From: Aldehydirespirator sp965116195
Lineage (GTDB): Bacteria > Actinomycetota > Acidimicrobiia > Acidimicrobiales > Aldehydirespiratoraceae
Assembly (NCBI GenBank): GCA_965116195.1
Contig: OZ220491.1
Span: forward strand, 2,294,001 to 2,358,000
Direction of reading: 5' to 3'
DNA length: 64,000 bases
In this document: in pieces, positions 50,134-58,474 of the stretch
Numbering within the stretch: position 1 is the first letter of the stretch
How the letters are laid out: every line of letters begins with the position of its first letter
Translations under genes and position numbers: made by a program
The notes under the pieces: generated by a model
What the model was told of the DNA's origin: nothing
Databases searched by the model: none
The model's input: only the letters and a program-made list of their open reading frames with translations

Positions 50134-50511
50134 TTACTTCTTGACCTTTTTCTTGCCCGCCGCGGTGCGCTTGGGCCCCTTGCGGGTGCGGGCGTTGGTG
50201 TGGGTCCGCTGACCACGTACCGGAAGCCCACGACGGTGACGCAGGCCCTGGTAACAGCCGATCTCCATCTTGCGCTTGACATCTTGTGACACTTCACGCC
50301 GCAGGTCGCCCTCAACCTTGAGGTTGCTGTCTATGAAACCGCGCAGCGTGGCCACCTCGTCATCGGTGAGATTGCGCACCCGGGTGTCAGCATCAATGCC
50401 GGTCATCTCGCAAACCTGCTCCGCCGAGCTGCGCCCGATCCCATAGATGTAAGTGAGCGAGATCGCCACCCGCTTCTCACGGGGAATATCCACACCAGAG
50501 ATGCGTGCCAT
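50134..50511 (-). CDS. rpsM: 30S ribosomal protein S13 (uS13)
   Basis: A 125-residue S13, which bridges the head to the large subunit. It starts MARISGVDIPREKRVAISLTYIYGIG and ends with the basic GQRTHTNARTRKGPKRTAAGKKK tail. It starts one base after the rpmJ stop. Confidence 0.98.
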   Translation of the reverse strand: MARISGVDIPREKRVAISLTYIYGIGRSSAEQVCEMTGIDADTRVRNLTDDEVATLRGFIDSNLKVEGDLRREVSQDVKRKMEIGCYQGLRHRRGLPVRGQRTHTNARTRKGPKRTAAGKKKVKK

Positions 50512-50512
50512 G

Positions 50513-50626
50513 TCAGCCCTGCCTCTGCTTGTGACGAGGGTTCTCGCAAATCACCATCACGCGCTGACGTCGACGGATGACCTTGCACCGGTCACAGAAT
50601 TTCTTGACGCTGGGTCGTACTTTCAT
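50513..50626 (-). CDS. rpmJ: 50S ribosomal protein L36 (bL36), zinc-binding form
   Basis: A 37-residue protein, MKVRPSVKKFCDRC followed by the basic helix. Cys11, Cys14, Cys27 and His32 form the zinc ribbon, so this is the C+ form. It lies between infA and rpsM in the usual order. Confidence 0.97.
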   Translation of the reverse strand: MKVRPSVKKFCDRCKVIRRRQRVMVICENPRHKQRQG

Positions 50627-50718
50627 GGGATTCTCCCGGCCTGTCGGCCTTTCGGATGCAACCGGACGGCACCGCTTGAGCGGAGCCACCCGGGTGCGGG
50701 TGCGGTGACTGCTGTTAC

Positions 50719-50943
50719 TCACTTGTAGCGATAGGTGATCCGCCCGCGTTGGAGGTCATACGGCGTCAACTCGACCTGGACGCGATCACCCGGCAGTATC
50801 CGGATGTAATGCATCCGCATCTTGCCCGAGATGTGAGCCAGCACAGCGTGACCGTTCTCGAACTCAACGCGGAACATCGCATTTGGCAGAGACTCCTTGA
50901 CGGTTCCCTCCAAAACGATTGCGTCTTCTTTGGGTTTCGGCAG
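50719..50943 (-). CDS. infA: Translation initiation factor IF-1 with CTG start
   Basis: A 74-residue S1-like OB-fold factor that binds the 30S A site. The family text KEDAIVLEGTVKESLPNAMF through HISGKMRMHYIRILPGDRV and RGRITYRYK is complete. In this frame an upstream stop (TGA) is followed only by CTG at 50943 before the conserved N-terminus. That CTG has a perfect AGGAGG seven bases upstream. The alternative TTG at 50913 would remove ten conserved-type residues and has no ribosome site. I therefore call a CTG start, which would make initiation weak and possibly self-regulated. Confidence 0.88.
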   Translation of the reverse strand: MPKPKEDAIVLEGTVKESLPNAMFRVEFENGHAVLAHISGKMRMHYIRILPGDRVQVELTPYDLQRGRITYRYK

Positions 50944-51086
50944 TGTATGTCCTCCTGTAAGGCGGACTCAGGTAGGCGCGCCAAGACGCCAGCCCGAGGC
51001 CGGAATGCATGCTAGCGAGCACCTGTTGAGAGTCCAACCCGACTCAACCACGAACCTGCCCACAACAACCACGTCAACCACGGACC

Positions 51087-51644
51087 TCATCTGTGAACCC
51101 GGGCCACAGCAGCCACGACACGTTCAAACACCTCATGAGGCGTGCCGACCCCGTTGATGGTCGTCAACACGTCTCGTGCCTCAAACCAGTCCAGCAAAGG
51201 GGCGGTCTGCTGCTCATAGAGTTCAAGCCGTCGCCGGATCGCCTCTGCGGTGTCATCTGAACGGGCCCGATCCAGCATTCGTGCTGTCACCACAGCGGTG
51301 GGCACCTCAATGTTCAATGCCAGATCCAGTTTCTGGCCCGAACTCTGCAGGGCCGCTTCCAGGGCATCGGCTTGCTCGGCTGTACGGGGATAACCGTCCA
51401 GCAGTACGCCTCGGGACGCAATGTCATCATGGTCCAGACGCTCACCCACGATGGCGTTGATGGTGTCGTCGCCCACCAGGCGGCCCGCGTCCATCACTGC
51501 TCCGGCCTGCCTGCCCAGTTCGGTTCCGGCGGACACGGCGGCTCTCAGCATGTCACCTGTCGAGAGGTGCACACACCCGTATTTCTTCACCAGCAGGTCA
51601 GACTGTGTGCCCTTGCCGGAGCCTTGACGACCCAGAATCACCAT
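51087..51644 (-). CDS. adk: Adenylate kinase
   Basis: A 185-residue kinase interconverting ATP, AMP and ADP. The P-loop is GRQGSGKGTQ (residues 5-14, where most have GPPGSGKGTQ), with the AMP site LSTGDMLRAAV and LLDGYPRTAEQADAL. The LID is short, as in actinobacterial enzymes. ATG 51644 fits the family start. A GTG at 51707 would add 21 residues encoded beside a short repeat. It lies between secY and infA; map, often next to adk, is absent. Bases 50944-51086 show no gene. Confidence 0.95.
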   Translation of the reverse strand: MVILGRQGSGKGTQSDLLVKKYGCVHLSTGDMLRAAVSAGTELGRQAGAVMDAGRLVGDDTINAIVGERLDHDDIASRGVLLDGYPRTAEQADALEAALQSSGQKLDLALNIEVPTAVVTARMLDRARSDDTAEAIRRRLELYEQQTAPLLDWFEARDVLTTINGVGTPHEVFERVVAAVARVHR

Positions 51645-51713
51645 GCACAACGGACGGGACACCCCGGCAGACGAACCTCGGGAGCCCTGCTGAAGTGTCA
51701 CCTCCACAACGTC

Positions 51714-51765
51714 ATGTATGCAGCCACAAACGTCATGTATGCAGCGTCATGCATGCAGCGACACC
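51714..51765. repeat. Short tandem repeat between secY and adk
   Basis: CGTCATGTATGCAG occurs twice, spaced by CCACAAA, and a third time as CGTCATGCATGCAG immediately after. It lies in the adk upstream region and contains several ATG/CAT palindromes. Confidence 0.75.
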
Positions 51766-51839
51766 AAGTGGAAGTGGAACGCTCATCTCGGCGATGACAG
51801 CACCGAGCAGACCCGATACCTGGCCGACACCCCTACGGT

Positions 51840-53168
51840 TCACTTGAGAAACCCTTCGTAGTTGCGCATCATCAACTGGCTGTCAATCTGCTTCATCGTC
51901 TCAAGCGCCACACCCACTGCTATCAGCAGAGAGATCCCGCCGAAAGCGAAACCACCGGCACCACCACCGGCCCCAGCATCCACGTCGGTGCCGATGGTCA
52001 GAGCCACCAGAATTGACGGAACCAGAGCCACCGAGGCAATAAAGAGCGCCCCCGGCAAGGTGATGCGCGACAAGATCCGGGCCAGATACCGCTCGGTCTG
52101 CACTCCGGGTCGGATACCGGGAATGAAGCCACCCTGTTTGCGGATGGTGTCGGCCTGCTTGATGGGGTCAAAGGTGATCGCGGTGTAGAAGTACGCGAAC
52201 CCGACAATCATTATTCCAAAGAAGAAGAGGTACACGGGACTGGTCGGCTCTGACAGGTGGTCATTGACGAAGTCCTGGATGGCTCCGCCGATCCCACCGT
52301 CAGGCATGGCCGCTCCCACCAGGGTCGGCAGGTACAGCACTGAACTGGCAAAGATGATCGGTATCACACCCGACTGGTTGACCTTCAGCGGGATGTAGGT
52401 GCTTTGCCCACCGTACATTCTGCGGCCCACAACCCGCTTGGCGAACTGCACCGGGATACGGCGCTGACCCTGCTCCACAAAGACGATGCACACCAACAGC
52501 ACCAACGCCACCAGTATGAAGATGATCAACGCATCGGTGCCGTTGTTGGCGTTGACTGCGGTCAGCTGAGCCGGCAACGTTGACACAACACTCGTGAAGA
52601 TCAAAAGAGACATGCCGTTGCCGATGCCACGCTGGGTGATCAACTCACCGAACCACATCAACAGCGCGGTACCCGTCGTGAGTGTCAACACCACCACAAA
52701 GACAGCCCAGACCGTGAAGTTGGGCAGCAGGTCAATGCCACCCACCAGAGCACCGCTGTGGAACAGGAAGGCAAAACTCGTGGACTGCACCAGTGCGATT
52801 GCAACGGTGAGATAACGGGTCCATTGAGTGATCTTGCGTTGGCCGACTGCCCCCTGCTGCTGCCACTGCTCTATCCGGGGTATCACCACGCCGAGTATCT
52901 GCATGATGATCGAGGCCGTGATGTAGGGCATGATCCCCAACGCAAATATCGCGAACTGTGTCAGTGCGCCACCCGAAAAGAGCTGCACGAACGCCAGGAT
53001 TCCGCCTGAGGCGTTGGCCTGGTCCCGCAGCAGCTGCACCGCGTCAACATCAACATAGGGAGCGGGTATGAACGCACCCAGACGGTAGAGAGCCAGGACA
53101 AACAGCACGAACAGGATCTTGTTGCGCAGATCAGCGATCCGGAAAATGTTGAACACGCGTGTCAGCAC
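51840..53168 (-). CDS. secY: Preprotein translocase subunit SecY
   Basis: A 442-residue channel subunit with ten membrane spans. It opens RVFNIFRIADLRNKILF, with GAFIPAPYVDVDA, the ITASIIMQIL span, the cytoplasmic loop GQRRIPVQFAKRVVGR and FIPGIRPG for SecA/ribosome contacts. The GTG at 53168 is preferred because AGGAGGG lies five bases upstream; a reading from 53195 would start in linker sequence. It follows rplO as usual and precedes adk. Confidence 0.97.
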   Translation of the reverse strand: MLTRVFNIFRIADLRNKILFVLFVLALYRLGAFIPAPYVDVDAVQLLRDQANASGGILAFVQLFSGGALTQFAIFALGIMPYITASIIMQILGVVIPRIEQWQQQGAVGQRKITQWTRYLTVAIALVQSTSFAFLFHSGALVGGIDLLPNFTVWAVFVVVLTLTTGTALLMWFGELITQRGIGNGMSLLIFTSVVSTLPAQLTAVNANNGTDALIIFILVALVLLVCIVFVEQGQRRIPVQFAKRVVGRRMYGGQSTYIPLKVNQSGVIPIIFASSVLYLPTLVGAAMPDGGIGGAIQDFVNDHLSEPTSPVYLFFFGIMIVGFAYFYTAITFDPIKQADTIRKQGGFIPGIRPGVQTERYLARILSRITLPGALFIASVALVPSILVALTIGTDVDAGAGGGAGGFAFGGISLLIAVGVALETMKQIDSQLMMRNYEGFLK

Positions 53169-53253
53169 GGAACCCTCCTCAGGTGCGCACAGCACGCCCT
53201 GACTGCAATCAGAGACACGGCCTCAGCGTCACCGGTCATCACGGGGACTGACC

Positions 53254-53748
53254 TCACCGGTTGGTGTGCTGGTTGTAGCTGCCGTGAGGAGGCCGACGTT
53301 CACCCCAGGGCTTGTCGATTATCTCAACACTGCCGCCAGCCGCTTTGATCGCCTCGGCTGCCCGAGCCGACACGGCATGGGCCTGTACCCGCACCGGGCG
53401 GCTCAGTTCGCCGCGGCCGAGGATCTTCACCAGCACATCCTTACCGACAAGACTACGGGCGCGCAGCGTCTCGGGCGAGACCTCCTCAAGCCCCGACTCC
53501 TCGATGGTGTCGAGATTGACGGGCTGGTATTCGACACGGAACGGGTTGGTGAAACCACGCCACTTGGGAACACGGCGCAGCATCGGCATCTGTCCACCCT
53601 CAAAGCCCGGGGCCACCTTGCTGCGAGCCTTCTGGCCCTTCATCCCACGGCCTGCGGTCTTGCCACCACGGCCGGCGATACCACGCGCCACACGCTTGGA
53701 ACGCTTGCGTGAGCCGGGATCGGGTCGAAGGTCGTGCAGTTTCGTCAT
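53254..53748 (-). CDS. rplO: 50S ribosomal protein L15 (uL15)
   Basis: A 164-residue L15 with MTKLHDLRPDPGSRKRSKRV, the Gly-rich GRGGKTAGRGMKGQKARSK region and the C-terminal Rossmann-like half (AHAVSARAAEAIKAAGGSVEII). ATG 53748 has GGAGGAG upstream. It has a 16-residue tail past the usual end. Confidence 0.96.
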   Translation of the reverse strand: MTKLHDLRPDPGSRKRSKRVARGIAGRGGKTAGRGMKGQKARSKVAPGFEGGQMPMLRRVPKWRGFTNPFRVEYQPVNLDTIEESGLEEVSPETLRARSLVGKDVLVKILGRGELSRPVRVQAHAVSARAAEAIKAAGGSVEIIDKPWGERRPPHGSYNQHTNR

Positions 53749-53764
53749 CCGGATCTCTCCTCCA

Positions 53765-53941
53765 CTAGATCTCCTCCACGGAGACAAGGTGAGGCACTCG
53801 TTGGATCATTCCTCTGATCTCAGGAGCGTCAGGCAAGGTGTTGCTCTTGCCGATACGCCCCAGACCAAGCGCGCGCAGCGTACCCCGCTGTTTGGGTTTG
53901 GTGCCTATCGCCGATCTTACCTGGGTAACCAGAAGAGCCAT
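53765..53941 (-). CDS. rpmD: 50S ribosomal protein L30 (uL30)
   Basis: A 58-residue L30: ALLVTQVRSAIGTKPKQRGT, LGLGRIGKSNTLPDAPEIRGMIQRVPHLVSVEEI in family order. Two consecutive ATGs (53944, 53941) exist. The second has AGGAG at better spacing, while the first overlaps the rpsE stop (TGATG). Confidence 0.95.
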   Translation of the reverse strand: MALLVTQVRSAIGTKPKQRGTLRALGLGRIGKSNTLPDAPEIRGMIQRVPHLVSVEEI

Positions 53942-53943
53942 CA

Positions 53944-54522
53944 TCACTCCTGTTCGGACTGCTGTGCGGCGGCGGCGGCACGTTCGGTCTGGGCGGACCG
54001 GAATGCCGCCCACAAACCGACCGGCACAAAATCCTCGGGGTCCAGGCCCCGCAACCGCGCCACCTCATCGGGACGACGCAGAGCCTTGAGCCCGTTGACC
54101 GTCGCCCGCGCCACATTGATGTGGTTGGGTGACGCAAGTGACTTGCACAGCACATCTGTGATGCCAGCCTCTTCAAGGATGGCACGGGCTGCACCACCTG
54201 CGATCACGCCGGTGCCGGGAGCGGCCGGTTTCAACAGCACCCGCCCCGCGCCGTTGCTGCCGATCACCGGATGCATGATGGTGCTGCCGGCCATGGCAAC
54301 GCCGAACACGTTGCGTCTGGCCTCTTCGGTGCCCTTCTGGATCGCCAACGGCACCTCCTTGGCCTTGCCGTAGCCGAGACCGACCCGACCCGCACCATCA
54401 CCAATCACCACCAGAGCGGTGAAGGAGAACCTGCGTCCGCCTTTGACAACCTTGGCCACACGATTGATATGGATGACCCGTGACTCTCGTAAGGCCACAC
54501 CACCTGTCTCTTCCTCAGCCAT
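53944..54522 (-). CDS. rpsE: 30S ribosomal protein S5 (uS5)
   Basis: A 192-residue S5, important for decoding fidelity. It has SRVIHINRVAKVVKGGRRFSF with the KGGRRFSF loop, GYGKAKEVPLAIQKGTEEARR, and TDVLCKSLASPNHINVARATV. ATG 54522 has CTGGAG six bases upstream. That start-site sequence is itself the last copy of a repeated GGAGTTTTGATG module between rplR and rpsE. The C-terminus has a Glu/Ala/Gln tail. Confidence 0.97.
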   Translation of the reverse strand: MAEEETGGVALRESRVIHINRVAKVVKGGRRFSFTALVVIGDGAGRVGLGYGKAKEVPLAIQKGTEEARRNVFGVAMAGSTIMHPVIGSNGAGRVLLKPAAPGTGVIAGGAARAILEEAGITDVLCKSLASPNHINVARATVNGLKALRRPDEVARLRGLDPEDFVPVGLWAAFRSAQTERAAAAAQQSEQE

Positions 54523-54705
54523 CAAAACTCCAGACCTTGACTCGAAACCGCGACCATAAGAACTCCAACCTCCCGAAACCAACCCCGACCATCAAAACTC
54601 CAGACCTTGACTCGAAACCGCGACCATAAGAACTCCAACCTCCCGAAACCAACCCCGACCATCAGAACTCCAAGACCCGAACGAACCCCCGTCATCAGAA
54701 CTCCA
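54520..54705. repeat. 70-bp tandem repeat carrying copies of the rpsE start site
   Basis: Units start at 54521, 54591 and 54661 (partial), each with two half-units of about 35 bases. On the minus strand every half-unit contains TGGAGTT(C/T)T(G/T)ATG, giving six ribosome-site-plus-ATG-like modules. The first is the rplR end (LEF, TGATG) and the last is the true rpsE start. Confidence 0.92.
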
Positions 54706-55060
54706 ATCCCGTCTCGCGGGCTGCGTCAGCGAGGCCGGCGATCCGGCCGTGATAGCGATAGCCACCCCGGTCAAACACCGCGGTGGTGATACCCGCGTCA
54801 AGGGCACGCTGAGCGATCAGACCTCCCACCGATCGGGCGGCCGCGATGTTGCTGCCGGGCGTGCCCCTCAGATCAGACTCCAACGTGGAAGCTGACACCA
54901 GCGTCACGCCACTGTCATCATTGATGAGCTGCGCGGATATGTGCCTGCTGGAGCGAAACACCGAGAGGCGGGGTCGCTGCGCCGTACCGCGGATCTTCTT
55001 GCGAACGCGCCGATGCCTGCGAATGCGGCTCTCCCGACGCCTGCTGGCCTGATCAACCAT
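54695..55060 (-). CDS. rplR: 50S ribosomal protein L18 (uL18)
   Basis: A 121-residue 5S rRNA-binding protein: RHRRVRKKIRGTAQRPRLSVFRSSRHISAQ (family hallmark, abbreviated), AARSVGGLIAQRALDAGI, and FDRGGYRYHGRIAGLADAARETGLEF at the end. Its last codons run into the 70-bp repeat array preceding rpsE. Confidence 0.97.
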   Translation of the reverse strand: MVDQASRRRESRIRRHRRVRKKIRGTAQRPRLSVFRSSRHISAQLINDDSGVTLVSASTLESDLRGTPGSNIAAARSVGGLIAQRALDAGITTAVFDRGGYRYHGRIAGLADAARETGLEF

Positions 55061-55062
55061 GG

Positions 55063-55602
55063 CTATTTCGCCGCCTTTCCGGCTTTGCGCTTGACCTGCT
55101 CGCCTGCGTAACGAATCCCCTTGCCCTTGTAGGGTTCAGGACGACGCCACCTGCGAATGTCGGCGGCCACCTGCCCGACGAGTTGTTTGTCAATACCTTT
55201 CACCAGGATCGTTGTGCGCTGGGGTACTTCAAATTCGATGCCGTCGGGGGCCTTGATCCGAACCGGGTGGCTGTAACCGAGTGCCAACTCCAAAGATGTC
55301 GGAGTGGACTCATTGACACGATATCCCACCCCGTGGATACGCAACTCTGTGACGAAACCATCGCTGACACCGGTCACCATGTTCGCCACCAGAGTACGGG
55401 TCAACCCGTGCAGCGACTTGTTGCGAATGCTGTCATCGGGTCGCTCAATATGTACCGAGCCGTCAGCGGCGCGCATGCTTATCGCACCCGGAAGTTCCCG
55501 TCGCAGTGTGCCCCTGGTACCGGTCACAACAACGGTGCGTCCCTGCAATGACACGTCCACGCCACCGGGCACGGTTATCGGAACATTGCCTACCCGGCTC
55601 AT
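55063..55602 (-). CDS. rplF: 50S ribosomal protein L6 (uL6)
   Basis: A 179-residue L6 with MSRVGNVPITVPGGVDVSLQ, GVGYRVNESTPTSLELALGYSHPV and the C-terminal PEPYKGKGIRYAGEQVKRKAGK motif. ATG 55602 is the family start. It overlaps nothing and is followed by rplR after two bases. Confidence 0.98.
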   Translation of the reverse strand: MSRVGNVPITVPGGVDVSLQGRTVVVTGTRGTLRRELPGAISMRAADGSVHIERPDDSIRNKSLHGLTRTLVANMVTGVSDGFVTELRIHGVGYRVNESTPTSLELALGYSHPVRIKAPDGIEFEVPQRTTILVKGIDKQLVGQVAADIRRWRRPEPYKGKGIRYAGEQVKRKAGKAAK

Positions 55603-55612
55603 CAGCAGTACC

Positions 55613-56017
55613 TCACCACACGTAGCAGAGGATCTCGCCGCCCATGCGGTTTCTCCTCGCTTCCCGATCACTCATCAAACCCCTGTTGGTGGACACCACG
55701 GCAACACCGAGTCCGCCCTGTACACGGGGGATCTCGTCACGTTTGCGGTAGATGCGCAAGCCCGGCCTGGAAATTCGCCTGAGGCCACGGATCACGCGAT
55801 CACGTTCCGGTGAGTACTTCATCTCAATGGTGAGCGTCCTGCCGGGCCGAGGGTCGTTGTCCTGCTCGGAATAAGCCGCTATGTAGCCCTCACGCTGCAA
55901 CACCTCAGCGAGGGCGCGTTTGCTTTTGGACGAGGGCATTGACACCTCGTCATGCATGGCCACGTTGGCGTTGCGTATGCGCGTCAACATGTCAGCTATC
56001 GGGTCAGTCATGGTCAT
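55613..56017 (-). CDS. rpsH: 30S ribosomal protein S8 (uS8)
   Basis: A 134-residue S8 with MTDPIADMLTRIRNANVA, the linker with KSKRALAEVLQREGYI, and the end VVSTNRGLMSDREARRNRMGGEILCYVW. ATG 56017 or ATG 56011 may be used. It lies between rpsN and rplF as usual. Confidence 0.98.
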   Translation of the reverse strand: MTMTDPIADMLTRIRNANVAMHDEVSMPSSKSKRALAEVLQREGYIAAYSEQDNDPRPGRTLTIEMKYSPERDRVIRGLRRISRPGLRIYRKRDEIPRVQGGLGVAVVSTNRGLMSDREARRNRMGGEILCYVW

Positions 56018-56029
56018 AGCCCAGTCACC

Positions 56030-56215
56030 TCACCAACTGGCCTTCTTGAGGCCCGGCAACTCGCCGGCGTGCGCCAGGTCGCGCAGACAGATCCGACACA
56101 ACCCGAACCGCCGATAGACCGATCGGGGTCTTCCGCAGCGACGGCACCTCGTGTAGGCCCGCACTTTGAACTTGGGAGTGCGGCGCTGCTTTACCTTCAA
56201 GGCCTTTTTTGCCAT
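56030..56215 (-). CDS. rpsN: 30S ribosomal protein S14 type Z (uS14)
   Basis: A 61-residue zinc-binding S14. Cys24, Cys27, Cys40 and Cys43 (TRCRRCGR ... GLCRICLRDLA) form the zinc site. It ends GELPGLKKASW. This is the short C+ form typical of the spc cluster. Confidence 0.98.
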   Translation of the reverse strand: MAKKALKVKQRRTPKFKVRAYTRCRRCGRPRSVYRRFGLCRICLRDLAHAGELPGLKKASW

Positions 56216-56219
56216 GCGG

Positions 56220-56795
56220 TTACTGCCCCTCTCGCCGGAACGGGAAGCCGAACGCCTCCAAAAGCGCTCTGCCTGCCTCGTCCGATCTGGCCGTCGTAAC
56301 AATTGTGATGTCCATACCCCGGGTGGTGTCAATGCTGTCGTAGTCAATCTCGGGGAAGATCAACTGCTCGGTGATGCCGAACGTGTAGTTGCCGTGACCG
56401 TCAAAAGAACGCGCTGAAAGCCCCCGAAAGTCGCGAACTCGAGGGATGGCAAGCGAGATCAGCCGGTCAAAGAACTCATACATGCGGTCACCCCGCAACG
56501 TCACCTTGCAGCCGATCGCCATGCCGGTGCGCAGCTTGAAGCTGGCCAGGGAACGTTTGGCCCGGGTGATCACGGGCTTCTGGCCCGAGATCACAGCCAG
56601 GTCAGCCTGGGCACCCTCAAGCAACTTGGCTTGCGTGACGGCGTCACCGACACCCATGTTGAGCACGATCTTGTCAAGCCGCGGCACCATCATCACGTTG
56701 GACAATCCCAGACGTTCAAGCAGCGCAGGTTTGAGCTCCTCCTCAAAGGACACCCGCAGACGCGGTCGGTATTTTGTGGCGGTGCTGTTGCTCAC
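56220..56795 (-). CDS. rplE: 50S ribosomal protein L5 (uL5)
   Basis: A 191-residue 5S rRNA-binding protein: NVMMVPRLDKIVLNMGVGDA, KPVITRAKRSLASFKLRTGM, RDFRGLSARSFDGHGNYTFG and the end GRALLEAFGFPFR. Its start overlaps the rplX stop by four bases. Confidence 0.98.
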   Translation of the reverse strand: MSNSTATKYRPRLRVSFEEELKPALLERLGLSNVMMVPRLDKIVLNMGVGDAVTQAKLLEGAQADLAVISGQKPVITRAKRSLASFKLRTGMAIGCKVTLRGDRMYEFFDRLISLAIPRVRDFRGLSARSFDGHGNYTFGITEQLIFPEIDYDSIDTTRGMDITIVTTARSDEAGRALLEAFGFPFRREGQ

Positions 56796-57148
56796 AGGTC
56801 TGCTCCTGTGCGTCGGCAGATACGCACCTTGACACCGTCAGGCGTGAAGCGATAGCCGACCCGTGTGGGCAGCCCGTCGCTGGGGCTGATGACGGCAACA
56901 TTGGACGCATTTACAGGCATGGTCTTGTCGATGATCCCGCCCTGTTGAACGTTGCGTGTCGGTGCCTGATGCCGTTTGACGATGTTGACACCCTCTACGA
57001 TCACCCGGCCACTGGCTGGCAGGACACGCTCAACCGTGCCCCGCACACCCGCGTCCTTACCGGTGAGCACAACCACGCGATCGCCTTTCACGATCTTCAT
57101 CTTGGGACGTCGGGGACGCTTGGCACCACGTCTGGAACGAGCAGGCAT
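56792..57148 (-). CDS. rplX: 50S ribosomal protein L24 (uL24)
   Basis: A 118-residue KOW-domain protein. MKIVKGDRVVVLTGKDAG begins at residue 16 after a basic PARSRRGAKRPRR tail, followed by NIVKRHQAPTRNVQQGGII. Either ATG 57148 or the inner ATG may be used. It starts immediately after rplN. Confidence 0.97.
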   Translation of the reverse strand: MPARSRRGAKRPRRPKMKIVKGDRVVVLTGKDAGVRGTVERVLPASGRVIVEGVNIVKRHQAPTRNVQQGGIIDKTMPVNASNVAVISPSDGLPTRVGYRFTPDGVKVRICRRTGADL

Positions 57149-57517
57149 CTACAACACCTCCGGAGCAAGCGACACGATGCGCATGAACTGCCGCTCCCGA
57201 AGTTCCCGGCCCACCGGGCCGAAGATCCGGGTTCCCCTCGGCTGATCCTGATCATTGATCAGCACAGCCGCATTCTCGTCAAAGCGGATGTAGCTGCCGT
57301 CACCGCGCCGCACCTCTTTGCGGGTGCGTACGACAACGCAGCGCACCACGTCACCTTTGCGCACCTGAGCGCCGGGCATTGCGTCTTTGACCGTGGCGAT
57401 GAAAACGTCTCCCATCGAGGCATAGCGGCGCTTGGAGCCGCCAAGCACCTTGATGCACAACACCTCCTTGGCACCTGAGTTGTCGGCCACTCTGAGCCTC
57501 GTCTCCTGCTGGATCAC
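57149..57517 (-). CDS. rplN: 50S ribosomal protein L14 (uL14)
   Basis: A 122-residue L14: MIQQETRLRVADNSGAKEVL, RKGDVVRCVVVRTRKEVRR, FGPVGRELRERQFMRIVSLAPEVL. It is of exact family length and overlaps rpsQ by four bases. Confidence 0.98.
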   Translation of the reverse strand: MIQQETRLRVADNSGAKEVLCIKVLGGSKRRYASMGDVFIATVKDAMPGAQVRKGDVVRCVVVRTRKEVRRGDGSYIRFDENAAVLINDQDQPRGTRIFGPVGRELRERQFMRIVSLAPEVL

Positions 57518-57786
57518 CTGGCACGCTCCACGATCTCAACCAGACGCCAGCGCTTTGTCCTGGACAACGGCCGGGTCTCGGCAACACGAACACGATCACC
57601 AACACTCAACTCGTTGTGCTCATCGTGAACAGCCAGCCTGGAACTGCGCCTCACGATCTTGGAGTAACGGCGATGTCGTACCTGCTCAACAGCCTCGACA
57701 ATCGCGGTCTTGTCCATGCTGTTGGAAATCACCATGCCCTCACGCACCTTGCGGCCATTGGCGCGATGTGTGGAGGTGTCAGCCAT
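57514..57786 (-). CDS. rpsQ: 30S ribosomal protein S17 (uS17)
   Basis: A 90-residue OB-fold protein: RKVREGMVISNSMDKTAIVEA, HRRYSKIVRRSSRLAVHDE and RVRVAETRPLSRTKRWRLVEI. ATG 57786 is inside the rpmC end (eight-base overlap). Confidence 0.97.
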   Translation of the reverse strand: MADTSTHRANGRKVREGMVISNSMDKTAIVEAVEQVRHRRYSKIVRRSSRLAVHDEHNELSVGDRVRVAETRPLSRTKRWRLVEIVERAR

Positions 57787-58033
57787 GATCGGCTCCCGCG
57801 GCACTGTCGTCGGCGGTGTGCTCGTACTCTGCTTCGGCTGCGGCTATCTCACGGGCGCGCAACTCAGTGAGCACGCGTGCCACATCTCTACGTGCGTGAC
57901 GCAGACGTGCGGGACTGTCGAGTTGTCCGGTGGCGAACTGGAAGCGCAGGTTGAAATACTCCTGTTTGGTTTCGGTGAGCCGCTCAATGAGGTCGGTGTC
58001 ATCAAGTTCGGTCAGCGCCTTGCCGCGGGCCAT
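57779..58033 (-). CDS. rpmC: 50S ribosomal protein L29 (uL29)
   Basis: An 84-residue two-helix protein: LTELDDTDLIERLTETKQEYFNLRFQ and LRHARRDVARVLTELRARE. It carries a 20-residue acidic tail (EYEHTADDSAAGADHG) beyond the usual 65 residues, in line with other tailed ribosomal proteins here. Confidence 0.96.
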   Translation of the reverse strand: MARGKALTELDDTDLIERLTETKQEYFNLRFQFATGQLDSPARLRHARRDVARVLTELRAREIAAAEAEYEHTADDSAAGADHG

Positions 58034-58450
58034 CTAGATACCCTCCTCACGGGTCACGAAACGAGCCTTCATCGGCAACTTCTGGATGGCGCGATCAATG
58101 GCACCGCGCGCGATCTGGGGGTCATGATAGGACAGTTCAAAGAGAACTCGTCCCGGACGCACCACTGCCACCCAGTGTTCGGGGTTGCCCTTGCCTTTAC
58201 CCATGCGGGTCTCGGCGGCTCTCTTGGTGACCGGCTTGTCGGGGAATATGTTGATCCAGACCTTGCCGCCACGCTTGATATGACGCGTCATCGCCACACG
58301 GGCAGCCTCGATCTGGCGTGCGGTAACCCAGCCAGGCTCCAGGGCCTGGATACCGAAGTCTCCGTGCGTGACATCGGTGCGGCCCTTGGCCACGCCCCGG
58401 GTGCGCCCGCGATGGTGTTTGCGGTGGCGAACCTTGCGTGGCATCAACAT
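58034..58450 (-). CDS. rplP: 50S ribosomal protein L16 (uL16)
   Basis: A 138-residue protein: MPRKVRHRKHHRGRTRGVAKG, GDFGIQALEPGWVTARQIEAARVAMTR (abbreviated hallmark), and KGKGNPEHWVAVVRPGRVLFEL. It starts at ATG 58450 or, more typically, two codons later. It lies 129 bases after the rpsC stop, an unusually long gap for this operon. Confidence 0.97.
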   Translation of the reverse strand: MLMPRKVRHRKHHRGRTRGVAKGRTDVTHGDFGIQALEPGWVTARQIEAARVAMTRHIKRGGKVWINIFPDKPVTKRAAETRMGKGKGNPEHWVAVVRPGRVLFELSYHDPQIARGAIDRAIQKLPMKARFVTREEGI

Positions 58451-58474
58451 GGCCCACGCCCTCGAGTGTCTTGA

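Noticed and set aside
54592..54807. Small separate gene between rplR and rpsE
   Set aside because: The frame runs through the 70-bp repeat and antiparallel family sequence of rplR in another frame; no conserved features.
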